Positions 9,956 to 22,590 of a stretch of 64,000 bases of DNA are shown piece by piece. The notes under the pieces were generated by a model. The model made no database searches. It worked only from the letters and a program-made list of their open reading frames with translations, and had not been told where the DNA came from. This stretch comes from Augochlora pura (taxonomy: Eukaryota > Arthropoda > Insecta > Hymenoptera > Halictidae), in assembly GCF_028453695.1 (NCBI RefSeq), contig NC_135774.1, positions 24,118,001 to 24,182,000 of the forward strand, given 5' to 3'. Each line of letters begins with the position of its first letter. Position 1 is the first letter of the stretch. The position numbers and the translations under genes are program-made.

Positions 9956-12050
9956 ACCTGCTGAAAATATTGCTGAATAGTATTGAATTCAATTTTTCAT
10001 TGGCAAAAATTAAATACAATCTATTTCACTAATATCGCTAGTATACCAATCGCTAGTATATATAATAATAATAGTTAAACGGCTCCGTCCATTTTGTAGC
10101 AACATGCCGAACGAAAGACGCAAGACGAGACTAAGTGTTCTATTATCCGAAAATTCAGTTATCCGCACGCTCGCGCGCCCCCCTATTAAGTCGTATAAGC
10201 GAGACTCCACAGTAAATCAGCGTTGTCCAGGAAAGAGATGCCTCTCGCACGGCGCCCATCCCTCGACCAAACGCATTTGTATAGGGTATACCGAGGGAAC
10301 GCGACACCTAATGGACACAGAGTGGCAGAAATAATGAAGACTGAGCGGGGGAAAATTTGTAACAAGGCTTGTAAGCTCCGTAGATTACGTTGGTCAGCCT
10401 TGATGTATATACACATACATAGTTGAACCTAAAAACGGAAGGGAACCTAAATTGACGATGAAAATGGCGAGATGCAAACATGGCGAGGATTAAAAGGAAC
10501 ATTTACGAAGTATATGTTTTTGGTTCTAAATAATGTAATTATTAAACGTTCATTCGACTGATCAGGATATTGGATGACGTGATTTCTAGAATATAAAATT
10601 AATGTACAGTTTTGGCAAATACAATGTTGCAAACTTGGTTCTATATAATTGTTTCGATTAATATTTTTATAATGATTAATATTTTGATTAATATTTTTAT
10701 TATTCCATTATTCCTCTGAGGTCTTCTAAAATACATGAACGTTAATTGTCTCAAACTTGACGGATTTATTGTAACAATGAACTTTAAACTAATACTTCAC
10801 TTGCTTTGATTATTTAATTTTTCAATTCTATTGTATTTACTTGATGTTCAATAATTATGGATTGCAAATCCATTGAGTATTAATATCCTAGTTTTATTTG
10901 ATCAACTGCAATATTTTTTAACCATCAGTTTATGTTTTGTCATTCTGTTATCATTTTTGTAGCAACTCCTACATCGCTGTAAAATAAATATCTCTGCGAC
11001 ATGCGACTAGAATTTCGCGTCGCACTTGAAGCATTTTAAACCCTGATGTAGTTTTGATTTCGGTCAACACGTAAGCCGAGTTCTTGCGAATTAGACAGCG
11101 GCGATAATTAAATAATACTCTTTTAATTACAGAAATTAAGCACCGACGAAATCTGTTAGGATACGAATGTCGCGAATTGCCGAATCAACTCTAGCGTGTT
11201 AATTAAATGTAAATAAAACTGCTGTGTAATATTTTCATGGATTTATGCAAACAACGAATGGAAGCATAATTCCTGCTAAATAAACATTTAAATATTGACG
11301 TGCGGTTTTATTGCTAAAAATCGATTCGGAGGGATGCGACGGCAACTCCAAACGTAATAATTAAATGATTGGCGTTTAAGCTGTGGGAAAGAAAAATGAT
11401 CATTGTAAAACGTGATACCATAATCTTCGAAATCGATCATTTTTATCGTATATTTTTTAATTATTTATTTTTTAAAATCCCTGTTACGTCGATTTCAGGT
11501 TTTACTAAATTTTATGTCTTTATTAAAATTCCATTTTCATTAAATTTGTTATTTTAATTTCTATAAGAATCTATTATGATATAAATTTCTATCAAAAATC
11601 CATTTAAATTCCTATTAAATTCTATTATAATTCAAATTTTTATTGCATTCTGTTTCAATTTATATATCTATTAAAACTGTATTAAAATTTGCTAAAAGTT
11701 TACCATAATTTAATTTTCCATTTTCCATAAACATCTATTGTAATTTTAATTTATATTTTAATATATATAGATCTTTAGATCTAACAAGTAGATAAAATCG
11801 AAGCTACTGTTCTCATTTGAACTTATAATATAAGAACATTTTTCAAATAGTAACAAGTGTTACAATTACCAATTTATATATTATTAATAACTTACGAACT
11901 TTTTCGAACGCTGTTAATTTATCCATAAAAGCATTATATTTTCCACGACATCCACGTAACACCAACACCACAGTCACAAAAATAATACAAAAAGTACAGA
12001 CACCGTCTACCATACTTTCTCATTCCAGTCAGCAGTGGAAGGGTTAATGT
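9956..12050. other. Mostly AT-rich sequence, no feature seen
   Basis: A GC-richer patch at about 10090-10500 carries short frames on both strands without motifs. Sequence around 10655-10710 repeats TTAATATTTTTAT loosely, and 11570-11740 is a degenerate CTATTAAAATT-rich stretch. A short AAGGG plus TTAA (12031-12038) may be a remnant TTAA-element end. Confidence 0.45.
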
Positions 12051-12460
12051 TTGACTGATACGACGGAAGAATTTTCGCGTCGCGACGGTGTCGCGCGGGC
12101 GAGTCCACCGTTCGTCAGCGTTAATCGGAACGTCGGCGTCGCTCGCGACTTTCCCCCGGTACGGGTTCTGAAAGATTGCCAGCCGATGCACAATAGTGTG
12201 TCGTTGAACTTGCCGGTTTTGCCGGAGCCACCGATGACGTAACGCCCCGATAGGAAAAGCGCGGAAAAGGAGCGCGCTACGCGGCCCGGCCCGGCCCGGC
12301 CCGGCACGCGTGTTACGAGGGCGGCACAGCGCGATTTCGCGCGGCAAACTTTGAAGGATGATAGGGCGCTCGAACTCGACAATTTCGCGGAAGTTGCGAC
12401 AGTTTGTCTATGTCGCGCCGTATAGTATCGAGGAAAGTTAACGGGCAACGAATAAGCTGT
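12051..12460. other. CpG-dense island with GGCCC pentamer run
   Basis: CpG-rich sequence with four to five tandem GGCCC units at 12282-12304, able to form a strong hairpin. Overlapping open frames lie on both strands (137 and 134 codons minus, 63 plus). None has a domain. Confidence 0.5.
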
Positions 12461-13156
12461 TCCACGCCGGTTGTCGCAATCTCCTTTCCCTTTGTTTTCT
12501 TACGGGCGAGGCGCTGCCGCGCGCAGCACGGAAAAACATAGCGAAAGCATTAACCGGGCCTCCAGTTATTTCAAGAAGTTTAAGATCTCCGCGACTGCCT
12601 CGCGCAAAACTAGTTCCCCACCTTCTTTGGCTTGTTCCATATGCGTTTGTGTTACCGTAATTCCCTTTTCCCTTTTTTACTGCGATATTCGCTATATTCG
12701 CTGCTCATGGCCGATCTGTTCGAATCCTCCGTGGGAAGAGATAACGTGATGACACTCGAAGTGGATTCGAACGTCATTTATCTATTTAAACAAACGTCAC
12801 TATTTTATAATTATTTGACTGCAGATTTTATTTACTTGGAACAATAGTAAATTCTGTTTAATTGTTCTTCAGCTTGCATTTATCGCATCAGAATATTTGC
12901 TTTAACATTCTTAAAGTATCCTTTGACTCTTTTGTAACTATAATGCTTCACCATTCGATTGCAACGTGTTAAGCCTTTGTCCTAGGAGGCTATTTAAACC
13001 CTAAATCCAAACTAGGTTTTCTAAATCACAGTATTTCTATATGATAAAATTAATACATTTTCTGCATATGAAATTGAGTTTTATGACACATGGAAACACT
13101 TTGAGCAGTTTCTTAAAATATAAACCACATTAATGATTTAAATCTTGATTTAGAAA
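12461..13156. other. Mixed sequence, no feature seen
   Basis: A 92-codon frame at 12471-12749 is Ser/Cys/Phe-rich and featureless. After 12760 the sequence is AT-rich. No RNA or repeat identified. Confidence 0.4.
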
Positions 13157-13160
13157 TTAA

Positions 13161-13295
13161 CCCTCTTAGCAGCGGGCGAGAAAGCCAAATTTTTCTATAT
13201 TCATTGGAAATTACATAAATAACAAAGGTATAAGTATAACGCACTTTTCGCCAGTGCAGTGGGGGCCGATATATCGGCCTCCGGCACTGAGAGGG
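13161..13295. mobile_element. Short TTAA-flanked inverted-repeat element (135 bp)
   Basis: TTAA lies at 13157-13160 and 13296-13299. The left end is CCCTCTTAGCAGCGGGCGAG; the complement of the right end is CCCTCTCAGTGCCGGAGGCC. A perfect palindrome GCCGATATATCGGC sits just inside the right end. It is the smallest of the TTAA elements here. Confidence 0.7.
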
Positions 13296-13440
13296 TTAAA
13301 CTAATGATTTAAAAATTATTCCGCAATATGACAAAATAATTTTTATGGTGTCCCAGAGTCACCTCTCGAGGGGTTGACTCTTAAAATGGTAAAAGACGTT
13401 GCATTCGCACATAATCGAAGATCATTGCAGGCTCGTTCGA

Positions 13441-14160
13441 GGTAAAGCCGGTCTAACTACCTCGCGTTCCTTAAGAAAACGAATAGCGAAGAAGACGACG
13501 GTACGGGGCGGAAGGAGGGGGGGGCGAATAGGGAATTTTTTGCCCGACAGGGAGAAAGAATGATTACGAGAATACGTGCTCCGCACCGATCCCACCGCAT
13601 CCGGTTGCATCGTTCGAACGGATTCGAATTTTGTCTGCGCGCCTCGTGCGGAAGGGTTCGCCCCGGTTTTCCGTGGGGCAGGAGTAGGGGAGGAGGAGGA
13701 GGTAGGTGGGAGGAGGTAGGAGGAGGAGGGCTTGTGATTGCTTCGGCCGGAAGTACTTTCCGTGGTAACGTAGAATGGATAACAGTCCCAATAAAATCTA
13801 ATTTAACCTGGGAGTACAAACTAGGAGATGATACATTTTGTGGTCGACTGACTCGAAGTTGCGGTGTAGCAGACGGAAAATAGGAGCTCCGATGGGGTCG
13901 GCCTTCCTCCCCGTGTGCACGGCCGGGTCCACCATACTTTTGTCCGGTCGTATCTTCGTGTGTCGGTCGCGCGCGCGCGCGCTCGCGGCTGTACATATAT
14001 CCACGCGAACAACGTGTAACTCTAGAATTATACACATGCTTGGTGAACGTATGTGCGAGAGAGCCGGGCACACGCGGCGGCGGCGGCGACGGGGACAGGT
14101 ATATAGAAACAGACAGCGGGCGCGATTGCGCGCATCCCCGGCGAGGCTGTGATGGCTGGT
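13441..14160. other. CpG- and G-rich island, with G-run cluster and (CG)7
   Basis: The plus strand at 13676-13730 is almost pure GGA/GGT with repeated GG and GGG runs and may form a G-quadruplex. (CG)7 lies at 13968-13981 and a CGG run near 14074-14092. Frames of up to 247 codons (minus, 13457-14200) and 107 codons (plus) overlap and are Pro/Ser/Arg-rich artefacts. Confidence 0.5.
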
Positions 14161-15400
14161 TTGGATACGATTGTAATTGGCAAGTCCATATCCTCAACAC
14201 GTAATATCCTACCTATCTGTTTCCCCCGCGATCCGGTTTTCATTAATTTCTATTTCCGTTCGTCTACGCCCTTTCCGCGGACGTCAATTGTCTGTCAATC
14301 GGTTAACCCTTTAACGGCGCGCGGCTATCCACCGGGAAACATCGGCGAGCTGAAATGTTGGTAAAATACCGCCGTCGGGCGACCACTGTTGGCTGTTGTT
14401 TCTTAACCTGCAGTTGATAGAGTTTATTATTTTTAGACTTCTTAGTTAGTTTGTTTATCAAAATGTAATGATGTTCGTTATTTAAATTTTTAGACAGTGG
14501 GAAACGTCGCTATGTGTTCTTGGTATTAATTCTTTACAAGCTAATAGATTTTAAAGCACTGGGAATATGTTACTGTTATTTTACTTTATTATTATCTTAT
14601 TTTACTTTATTATTACCTTATTTTACCTAAATTATTCATCCAAATTAAAGTTTTGATTAGTAGAAGAAATGATCATTATATTCTCATCTTCTGTTATGTA
14701 CGTTATCGAATTAGATTTTTGAAAATTAAGAAATAAGGTATATAGTTTCCATGTTGCCATTTATTAGACTTTATGTTAATTATTTACTGCTACGTATCTT
14801 TAAATATAATTATGTAATTTAGCATATTATTCTCATTTTAAAAAGTATATGTGTACACAGTACACATAAATAAAATAAAACCTCGCGAGAAATTTTTCTT
14901 TAGCATGGCGGCAATATTCCTAGACAAAAATATTAGAAATAACAGCTTACAAATATAGAGAAATTATTTTACCTAGAATAAATAAATAAACATTGTCAAA
15001 TAATTTCAACTAGCAGTAGTCGCATAATTAATGTTAGAGATGCAGTGCATTTTGCACTAACACATTCGTCTGCGTCAATTTAAAGCACACTATACATAAA
15101 GTATTAAAAAGATTTCTGAAGAATTAGCAAAAATTGAACGTGTTTATAAACGTTCTAAAAATGTCTATATATTCAAAAATAATTATTACATCTATTTTTT
15201 AAAATGTCCGCAAATGTTTCTAGTATTCCCTGTTACCATAAACATAACAGTTTCATTTACAATTCGACCGCGCCGCCTAAACTAGCCGGCGACCGAAATA
15301 ATTATTTTATGAATCAAAGCATGAAACATGCAAAGAACGATCGCTTTAATCAAATATCTCCATTACAAAGATAATGACATTTTAGCCGCCGTATAAATTC
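14161..15400. other. AT-rich sequence with one possible lone TTAA-element end
   Basis: TTAACCCTTTAACGGCGCGC at 14303-14322 looks like a left end of the TTAA family, but no partner was found. At 14578-14630 TTATTTTACTTTATTATTA is repeated. The remainder shows nothing. Confidence 0.4.
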
Positions 15401-16160
15401 CAACCGCGACACCGCGTTCTCCGCGCGGGAACGGGAAAACTATGGATCGCTTATTCATTCGTGATTTTCTTTATTTATCAGCATTTGTACGACGGGAATT
15501 AGTTCTATTAAAAATTGAACGCGCGCGGACGGAATACGAAACGCGGCGTAGATTTCTCGAACGTCGCGCCGCAGTCTCGCACATAAATATCGTGTAAAAT
15601 TCGCGGACGATTCGCCGGCGAAAAGAAAAAAAAAAGGAAAAAATATAAATTACAGCGTCGCTCGACGATCGTCGATCAATTTTAAAATGGCGGCGGCTTA
15701 GCCCGGATAGAGAAACGGGGCGGGCCCGGACCGCGCGCGTCGACTCACTTTCGAACTGCCTGTACACTCGGAAAGAAAAAGATTAACGCCGTAAGCAGCT
15801 TTCGCTTCGGGGCATTTTCTACTTTCCGCGGGAACTTTCCGCCCCGGGGAAACGAAACAAAGGACGACAAAGGACGCAGTTTGCGTAGCCGTCGAAGAAC
15901 CGCATTATGATTGCAGAACGGGGTCGGTTAACTCCGGAATCTTTTGTGAACGTCCACGGAAAAGGGTGTTGCCAGGGGGGAGGGGTAGTGGTTAATTAGA
16001 AGCCGATAATTCCGCGTGCGTCGATGACGTTACGGTTCGTTAACGAAATAACGCGTCGGAAAAGCTTCGCCGGGCTATTAACCCGGTCACCGGATTCGCG
16101 AGAAACGAAAATATGCGTCACGCGGGGGGCTTTTGACAGCCCCCACCCCGTATTGATCCT
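15401..16160. other. CpG-rich island, no gene recognised
   Basis: GC-rich with scattered GCGCGC and GGGG runs. One 98-codon minus frame (15471-15767) is Arg/Ser-rich without motif. I see no start-site elements. Confidence 0.4.
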
Positions 16161-17377
16161 ATCTTTCCCCTAAGGTTAATTTATATGGTCACGTCCTGCC
16201 GTTCCGATGAAAATCTCCCATCATATTTTATGAATGATCCGGTCGGTGTACGGAGTCAAACCATCTCTTCACGCGTGATGCATCCTTCAGCAGGCGTCGG
16301 GTTCATGAAGAATCGATGCCTCCAATACATTCGACTGCCAACCTATCGCCCCGCTTTCTCTCCTCTATCTCGCTCGCTTTTTCTCTCGACGATTTTATTG
16401 CCGAAGATAAAAGATGAAACGATTTTCGCAAATTGTTGTGTCCGAGGAGTATGATTCTTTCATTAACTGTTTTATTGTTGAAGCGAGCCTAAAGAGACTG
16501 ATAACTCGCTTAGGTTCGAGGAAAAGGTTGTAGGAATTTGGTAAAAAATAATAACGCCAGAATTTTTATAGAAATATGGTAAATTTTAGTTTATTTATTC
16601 GAAATTTAAAGCGAATAATATTGTCTCGTTTGCAATATTGACGATATATATATTATCAATCAGTACTGTAAAAATTAACACATTATTTACCGGTAATAAT
16701 TTCATAATTTACAAAAGTCTACAATTTGGTTTTAACTTTGTTAATGCAGAGAAGCAATTATATCTACTTTTAAAAAAATAATACAGTATAACTTGATACA
16801 GCATTGTCATTTTCGTTTTATATTTCATAAATCTATAGCTCTATTGAATTTTCATAATTAATACAACAGAGTAAAGTTTTTGTAATTTTACTAATTGTAA
16901 CAAAATCTTCAAAAATTGTACGAAATCTTCAAGAATTGAACAAAATTATTCCTATTAAATGATTACCAAAATTATTATCTATATATTATCATCGATTTCA
17001 TTTTAATATAATGTATCGGTGTTTCTGGTGCACCGCGTACACGATCGGTCCACTAATCGTTAAAGTAAAAGTGCGCGATGCCTTCGGGAGTATTGGCAGT
17101 ATGAAGCACCCTTAAACGAAGTATAATGTCTCTAATGCGATTAAAATAAATCGTGGACTTACCCAGGCAACTTCGATAGCCGCGAAGTTGAAATTTCTTT
17201 CGAAGTTCGTAAAGTTTATGAGAGGCTTCGCGAGGGAAGGTCAGTGTTTTTTAAACTCCTCGCTTCTCCCGGCATGAAACATTTCCTATGTACTAATAGT
17301 ATTATAAAGTATCGTGTAAATGCTCGAACCAACTAAATACGCGTCCACTGTAAAATTAGTATAATTATTAAATAGTA
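16161..17377. other. AT-rich sequence, no feature seen
   Basis: An 89-codon frame (16185-16454) has a hydrophobic/Ser stretch but no recognised domain. The rest is AT-rich unique DNA. Confidence 0.4.
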
Positions 17378-17475
17378 AAATTATATAATACAAATAATTA
17401 TTAATACAAGTAATTATTAGTACATGTAATTATTAGTATATGTAATTATTAGTATACGTAATTATTAATTCACGT
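17378..17475. repeat. AT-rich tandem repeat, about 15-bp unit
   Basis: Six degenerate copies of TAATTATTAGTATATG or close variants follow each other, ending at TTAATTCACG. Confidence 0.8.
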
Positions 17476-18518
17476 TATTGCTACCATTTCTAAAGAAGGT
17501 CCCATTATTTTTGATTTGTTTAAATATTTTTAATAAATTTCAGTATCGAAAAGTCGTGCTCGCGTCAGTGTTGGATTGTCAGAGATTGTTATGGAAAATG
17601 CTAGTACACGAACGCTGTTTGAAACATTTTTCCTAGCATTACCTACGATTACGGTAATAATCTCAGGTAATTTTCCACGGAGTGGCCCAAATAAAAAATG
17701 CCGTTTGCGCGTGCACGCTGCCAAATTCCAATCAGGCCGAATTTCCATGTTTCTTGCAATGGGATAACTATGGTCTTTGATCTCGGGCCGCCTCATTCCA
17801 TAAATGCCCGATGAAATTCAAAACGGGACTTTCCCCCGGTAAAGGGCGTTTCAATAGGGCTGATGCGTTCTGCGAAACTTCCACAGATGTCGTCATCAAC
17901 CCTTTGTCCAATTACCACAAAGCAATGCAAAGTGCAGGCGAAGTCGGGCCGGACAAAGACGAACGAAACAAAATCATCGACAACAAAAATTACATCGCTC
18001 GACCGTCATTACTCTCCCCCTCTTCGCGACATTAATTTCAATTAAACAACGACGCGATCGAATCAACAATTTCGACTAATTATCAATACGACCGCGGATG
18101 GTTCTTTCTTGTCGATAAACTCGATGATCAATACTCCCTTTTGTTCTCTATCGAGATTCACGTAATGAATTGCGTTCGCGTTGTGTTCGTTTGATATTTT
18201 TCTGAATAATTAAAATGCTTTTACGGGGCGGTTTTTATTAACGCATAATGGAAAACGTCCTTTCTTCCGTGAATAATAATATCGTATGAACAACAACACG
18301 GCGAGTTGATAGTTTCCGACAATACCGGAACGAGGTTTAAAAATTACAAAATATTCCTGTTGTTTGATATTTTTTTAAATAATTGAAATGCTTCTATGAT
18401 ATCGTTTTTTAAATGCGTAATGGGAAACTCTTTTGCCATGGAAAATGATTTTTTGTGAATATACGTAACTTCTCCCGTTAATGGTTGAAAATAAATTTAA
18501 CAGTTTAAAAAGAACAAG
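17476..18518. other. Mixed sequence, no feature seen
   Basis: Opposing frames lie at 17530-17796 (minus) and 17576-17767 (plus). A diverged direct repeat is visible: the GTTTGATATTTTTCTGAATAA block near 18188 recurs near 18361, each followed by AAATGCTT and a ...AATGCGTAATGG or ...ACGCATAATGG stretch. No gene recognised. Confidence 0.4.
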
Positions 18519-18750
18519 TGCATATCCTTAGATACATAATTAATATATATTATTAGATATTATAATTAAAAGTATCGTAAGAGGACATACTAAATAATAA
18601 ATAAGCAATCAACTAAAAATAAGATCGTATTAAATAAGATACAAATGCATATCTTTAGATATATAATTAACATATATTATTAGATATTATAATTAAAAGT
18701 ATCGTAAGAGGACATACTAAATAATAAATAAGCAATCAGCTAAAAATAAG
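18519..18750. repeat. Recent tandem duplication, 127-bp unit, two copies
   Basis: Copies start at 18519 and 18646 with TGCATATCCTTAGATACATA and its near-identical variant. They share the stretch ending in AAGCAATCAACTAAAAATAA (AAGCAATCAG... in copy 2). Only a few substitutions separate them, so the duplication is young. No coding. Confidence 0.85.
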
Positions 18751-18830
18751 AAAGGTCATCGAGGAGCCGTGCAAGTCTGATAAACGTTTAATATCTGTAA
18801 CGCGATAGAAGGGTTAAACGATAGCTATAT

Positions 18831-19900
18831 TTCTCCTATTAATCGTCGAATCTGCCGCAGAGGTAAAATAAGAAAAAGGTAAAATCGCCGGGCACTTGGT
18901 GTTCGAATGGAATTGAATAATCTATCATCCCGTATCGAAGCAGGCTTTAGACGCCGCAACGTTTCGCAGCGGCGCGGCGCGGCGCGGCGCGGAAAGTGGC
19001 GGGCGGCAGAGGCTCGAGAAAACCCGCGGCTCGGATTCCCAAAATAAATAGTTCGCGATATCGTGTAATTTATATCCATTTCAATTACAAGCTCGCGGCG
19101 GCAACCGTAGGAACAACTTCGACTCCGGCCGGGCTATCTTCGAGCGCTCAGCTCTCGCACATGCTTCGCCACGATGAATCAAACCGTCCCGCCGTCGGAG
19201 GCCCTGGGTGATTTATCTCGCGGACCGTAATCAAATCTGCTTAAAATCATGTAGGACAAGGCGATCGATAAACCGGCGCATAATGGATCGGTTAGAAATC
19301 GGCCGGCGTTATAGGCCGGGCGAGGCGGCAACGGCGACGGTGGTGTGCATCGGACTTTATTATTATTCCAAGCACCGGCTGTCGAAATAATTCAAATCCG
19401 GCCCGAGTCCGAGCGATACGATCGATAGGATCGCCTACGGGGCTACGGTGGTTGTTTCAGCACATACAGAAAGGAGGGTCCAAGCGCCGCGGGCGCGCAG
19501 CCTCCGGCGACTAACTAATTTCTATGGTTCCGTTTACTAATTTGTCGCGGCCAGGTAATTTCTCGTTGCACCGCAGAGACGCTGGGACCCGGGGAGAGAG
19601 AGGGAGAGAGAGAGAGAGACCGGCCCCCGCTGGCCTCGCGCGCCGCGATCACATTTTCATTGAAGTTTACGCGAGGAATTGCGAGGGCCGGCGTCCTCCC
19701 CAGCGTCATAAGACTTTCATGATCTGGGGCGACGCGTGTGCCGTCCGTAACATGCGACGGATTGCGAATCCAGGCGAAGCGCCCGCGTACTTCACCGTCA
19801 TGCATAAACCGAACCGTCGAACGCTTGCCTTTCGACCGGTGCCGGACTACCGGCGAATTTAAGAGGAACGGATACGTGTTCGGCGATTGTTAACGTACTC
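18831..19900. other. CpG-dense island with GGCGC run and (GA)n
   Basis: Four to five GGCGC pentamers occur at 18968-18992, and a GA microsatellite with one GG step at 19592-19620. Frames up to 112 codons (19524-19862 plus) and 96 (minus) overlap each other; neither has a motif. AGAAGGG plus TTAA near 18808-18818 may be a lone TTAA-element end. Confidence 0.45.
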
Positions 19901-20282
19901 GCCGATCGTTCGGCTTTTCATTTATTTGGTTAGCGCGTTACTCAATAAATTCGCGATTTTGCCGATCGTCTTCTCGTTTTATCTACTTGAAACTGTGCTG
20001 GGTATACAGATACATATAATTATATATTATATAGTATAAGTAAGTACAACTATATTTGAAGGGTATAAATATACTTATTTGGCTATTTAGTTTTTATTAA
20101 ACTCTATAGAAGTAGTAAGCTGCTTATACATATATTGAACAAATTTAATTAATGAGATTACAAATTTCTTCTTAAGGATTATAAGGTTCTCATGAATATA
20201 TAAAATGAATATATAAAAAATGAATATATTAAACTACATTTTGAATATATAATTCATTTAATTTAATTGTAGCTTAATTCTT
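19901..20282. other. AT-rich sequence, no feature seen
   Basis: Low-complexity TATATAATTATATATTA near 20012-20030 and ATGAATATAT steps near 20190-20260. Nothing coding. Confidence 0.5.
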
Positions 20283-20500
20283 TATTCAATATATTATTTA
20301 ATCTATTTATTTATCCAATACCTGATTTTATTTACTTGTTTAATCAACATATGATTTAATTGATTTATTTATTCAATGTATGATTTAATTGATTTATTTA
20401 TTCAATGTATGATTTAATTAATTTATGTATCCAATATATGATTGAATTAATTTACTTACACAATATACAATTTCATTTATTTATTCCGTACAACGTACAC
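20283..20500. repeat. AT-rich tandem repeat, 29-bp unit
   Basis: Two central copies (from about 20351) are identical in GATTTAATTGATTTATTTAT plus TCAATGTAT. Four to five further copies on both sides are diverged. Confidence 0.8.
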
Positions 20501-21258
20501 CACTAATTCAATATATAATTCGATGCATCTGTTACACATAATATAAATTACAAATCAAATGCACTATAAAATTATGACCTATTATCATAACAATTATCTA
20601 TAACAAAGCTAGTTCACATTGATCGATATTATCAAATTATCAGCTCGCATTCCCGCGTATCGTTTCGATTCGACTGCCGCGTTTCCCGAACACAACGCGA
20701 CCGGTCTTCGAACAGCGAAGACAATACAAATCTGCAAACAAGTTCCGTCCGACTGTCTTTTATATTTCATCGAACTTTATATCTGTTCCGAGAGCGTTTA
20801 CAGAAGTTCCTCGTTTCGCGCCAGATAGTCGCGGGGTCTAGCCAGTATCCGCGCGGATGCGAGAAAGTTTAAAGCAAGGTGGGGAGGGGGAGGGGCGCTC
20901 TCGCTCGCGCTATCGTGCGGGAGTCGTTTTTCCTTCGCCGCCCCGAGAATTTCATTTTGTAACGCGCATACTTTCGCCGTTCTTGCCGGCGCGCCGCGGC
21001 ACGCGCTCTCTAATCTTCGATAGTCGCTGCAGTTTTCCGGTTACAGGCCGAACCACTATCCGAACTTTTACCGGTTCCCCTTTAAATTAGCTTCGAGTAT
21101 CCGCTACTACAAAGCCGAAAACTAGAAACGCCCCGGCAACGGCGTTATAATCCCCGGACGCAATTTCCCAAGGAACCATCCGCGGCAAGTGGTTTCCACT
21201 TAAAACCGAAGGGGTGGACCCCCCCCGGTCTACGAAATCGCTGCCACAAAATTATATG
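20501..21258. other. GC-rich patch (about 20640-21235), no gene recognised
   Basis: CpG-rich sequence with short frames on the plus strand (69 and 77 codons) lacking motifs. It ends at a TA-bounded mobile element. Confidence 0.4.
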
Positions 21259-21260
21259 TA

Positions 21261-21609
21261 CAAGGTGTCCCGGATTGAAATGTTCAAACTCTGTCAGTGT
21301 ATTCTGTGGCACAAAGTAAGATAAAAATTTCATGTAAACATAGGTTATATACGGTCAGACCCATAAATATTCGTAAGCTCATCAATTATAAGAAGAAATT
21401 TGTTGAAATCAAGGGACGCATGTAAGATTTTGCAATAAACTTTTTATTATGTCTGAACACAGGTATAAAGTTTATTTATACCAAATTATAAGAAAATTGA
21501 TTAACTAATAACAGAAATATATTGATTTTACTCCTCGTAGTACAATTTTCTTACTTTGTGCTATAGAATATACTGACAAATTTTGAACATTAAAATTCGG
21601 GACACCCTG
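21261..21609. mobile_element. Inverted-repeat element with GTGTCCCG ends, host of a nested insertion
   Basis: TA (21259-21260 and 21610-21611) flanks ends CAAGGTGTCCCGGATTGAAA and, as complement of the right end, CAGGGTGTCCCGAATTTTAA. The inverted similarity continues inward about 70 bp through GTCAGTGTATTCTGTGGCAC and ACAAAGTAAG. The left arm is interrupted from 21352 by half of a Tc1-type element. No coding frame remains. TA target with long inverted ends points to the Tc1/mariner group, but the family is not proven. Confidence 0.75.
21352..21501 (+). mobile_element. Nested left half of the CAGTCAGTCCCATAA Tc1/mariner-type element
   Basis: After TA at 21350-21351 the sequence CGGTCAGACCCATAAATATT and onward follows the intact copy at 41569 for about 150 bp, including AAATTTGTTGAAATCAAGGG, GCAATAAACTTTTTATTA and AAGTTTATTTAT. 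The right half is missing. The nesting shows it entered the outer element later. Confidence 0.75.
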
Positions 21610-21611
21610 TA

Positions 21612-22109
21612 TATGTGTATAAAGCAACGATGGCTCCCTTCCCATGGCACGGCGTCGCGAAGTCGAAAAGCTCTTGACCGTGGCTTCTTGACCACGGGAT
21701 ATCAAGGGCTAGATGTTTACCAGCGATATCCACTTAGTTGTCCGGCCCGGCCAACGATTAAGAAGAGCTAAATTAACGGTAATGGGTATCGCGCGATGAA
21801 ACTCGCCACCGATAAAATTATAAAGTTTCCCGGCGGACGGGGGAGAGCCGCGGATAAGAGGAAAAGTTTCGGCGGGCGTGAAAAGGCCCGAAAAGTCGGG
21901 CTCCGAGGTAGACTTATAAATTGTCTGCATGCCTCGGACCTCTGCCGCGTCTCGGATGGCTCTAGCCTAGTTACTCCATGGTCTACGCCCATAGTCTACG
22001 CCCATGGTCTACGCGAATATATGTCAACCTAAGTGAACAATGCCAGCACTGCGAGTCCACGATCCGATCGCTGCAATTTCGACGACAAATGCGTGCTTGT
22101 AAATTTTTC
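21612..22109. other. Mixed sequence, no gene recognised
   Basis: GC-richer to about 22030, with a short imperfect run of CCCATGGTCTACG / CCCATAGTCTACG units near 21976-22013. Opposing frames around 21709-22032 are artefacts. Confidence 0.4.
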
Positions 22110-22590
22110 GTCAATTAATGTTCTATCACTTTGACTATCGATTTTAATATTTTAACATTTTTGCTGTCAATTAATACTTTAATAATTCGATTGGAAATTA
22201 GTCTTTAACACCTTAACTGCCAATTAATATTTTAAGATTTTGATCTTCAGTTAATATTTTAACGCTTGGATTGCCAATTACTGTTTTAACAGTTCGATTG
22301 TCAATTAATATTTTAACACTTGGATTGCCATTTAATATTTCAATGCTTTGAGTGCTATTTAGTCTTTAACGCCTCCACTGAAAGTTAATATTTTAATATT
22401 TAGATTGTCAATTAATGTTTTAACATTTTGAATGCTAAATAGTCTTTAACACTTTGACTAGCAATTAACATTTTAACGTTTTGACTGTCGGTTAATATTT
22501 CAACACTTGGATTGCCAATTAATATTTCAATACTTGATTTGTCAATTAATATTTCAACACTTGGACTGCCAAAAAAATCCTTCAACCCTC
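22110..22590. repeat. Degenerate tandem array, about 23-bp unit, about 20 copies
   Basis: The unit is close to GCCAATTAATATTTTAACAC plus TTG. Copies vary (GTCAATTAATGTTTTAAC, GCTATTTAGTCTTTAACGCC). The array is about 480 bp and is stop-rich in all frames. Confidence 0.85.

Noticed and set aside
13457..14200. 247-codon minus frame
   Set aside because: Pro/Ser/Arg low complexity created by a G-rich tract and (CG)7, with competing plus frames. No motif.
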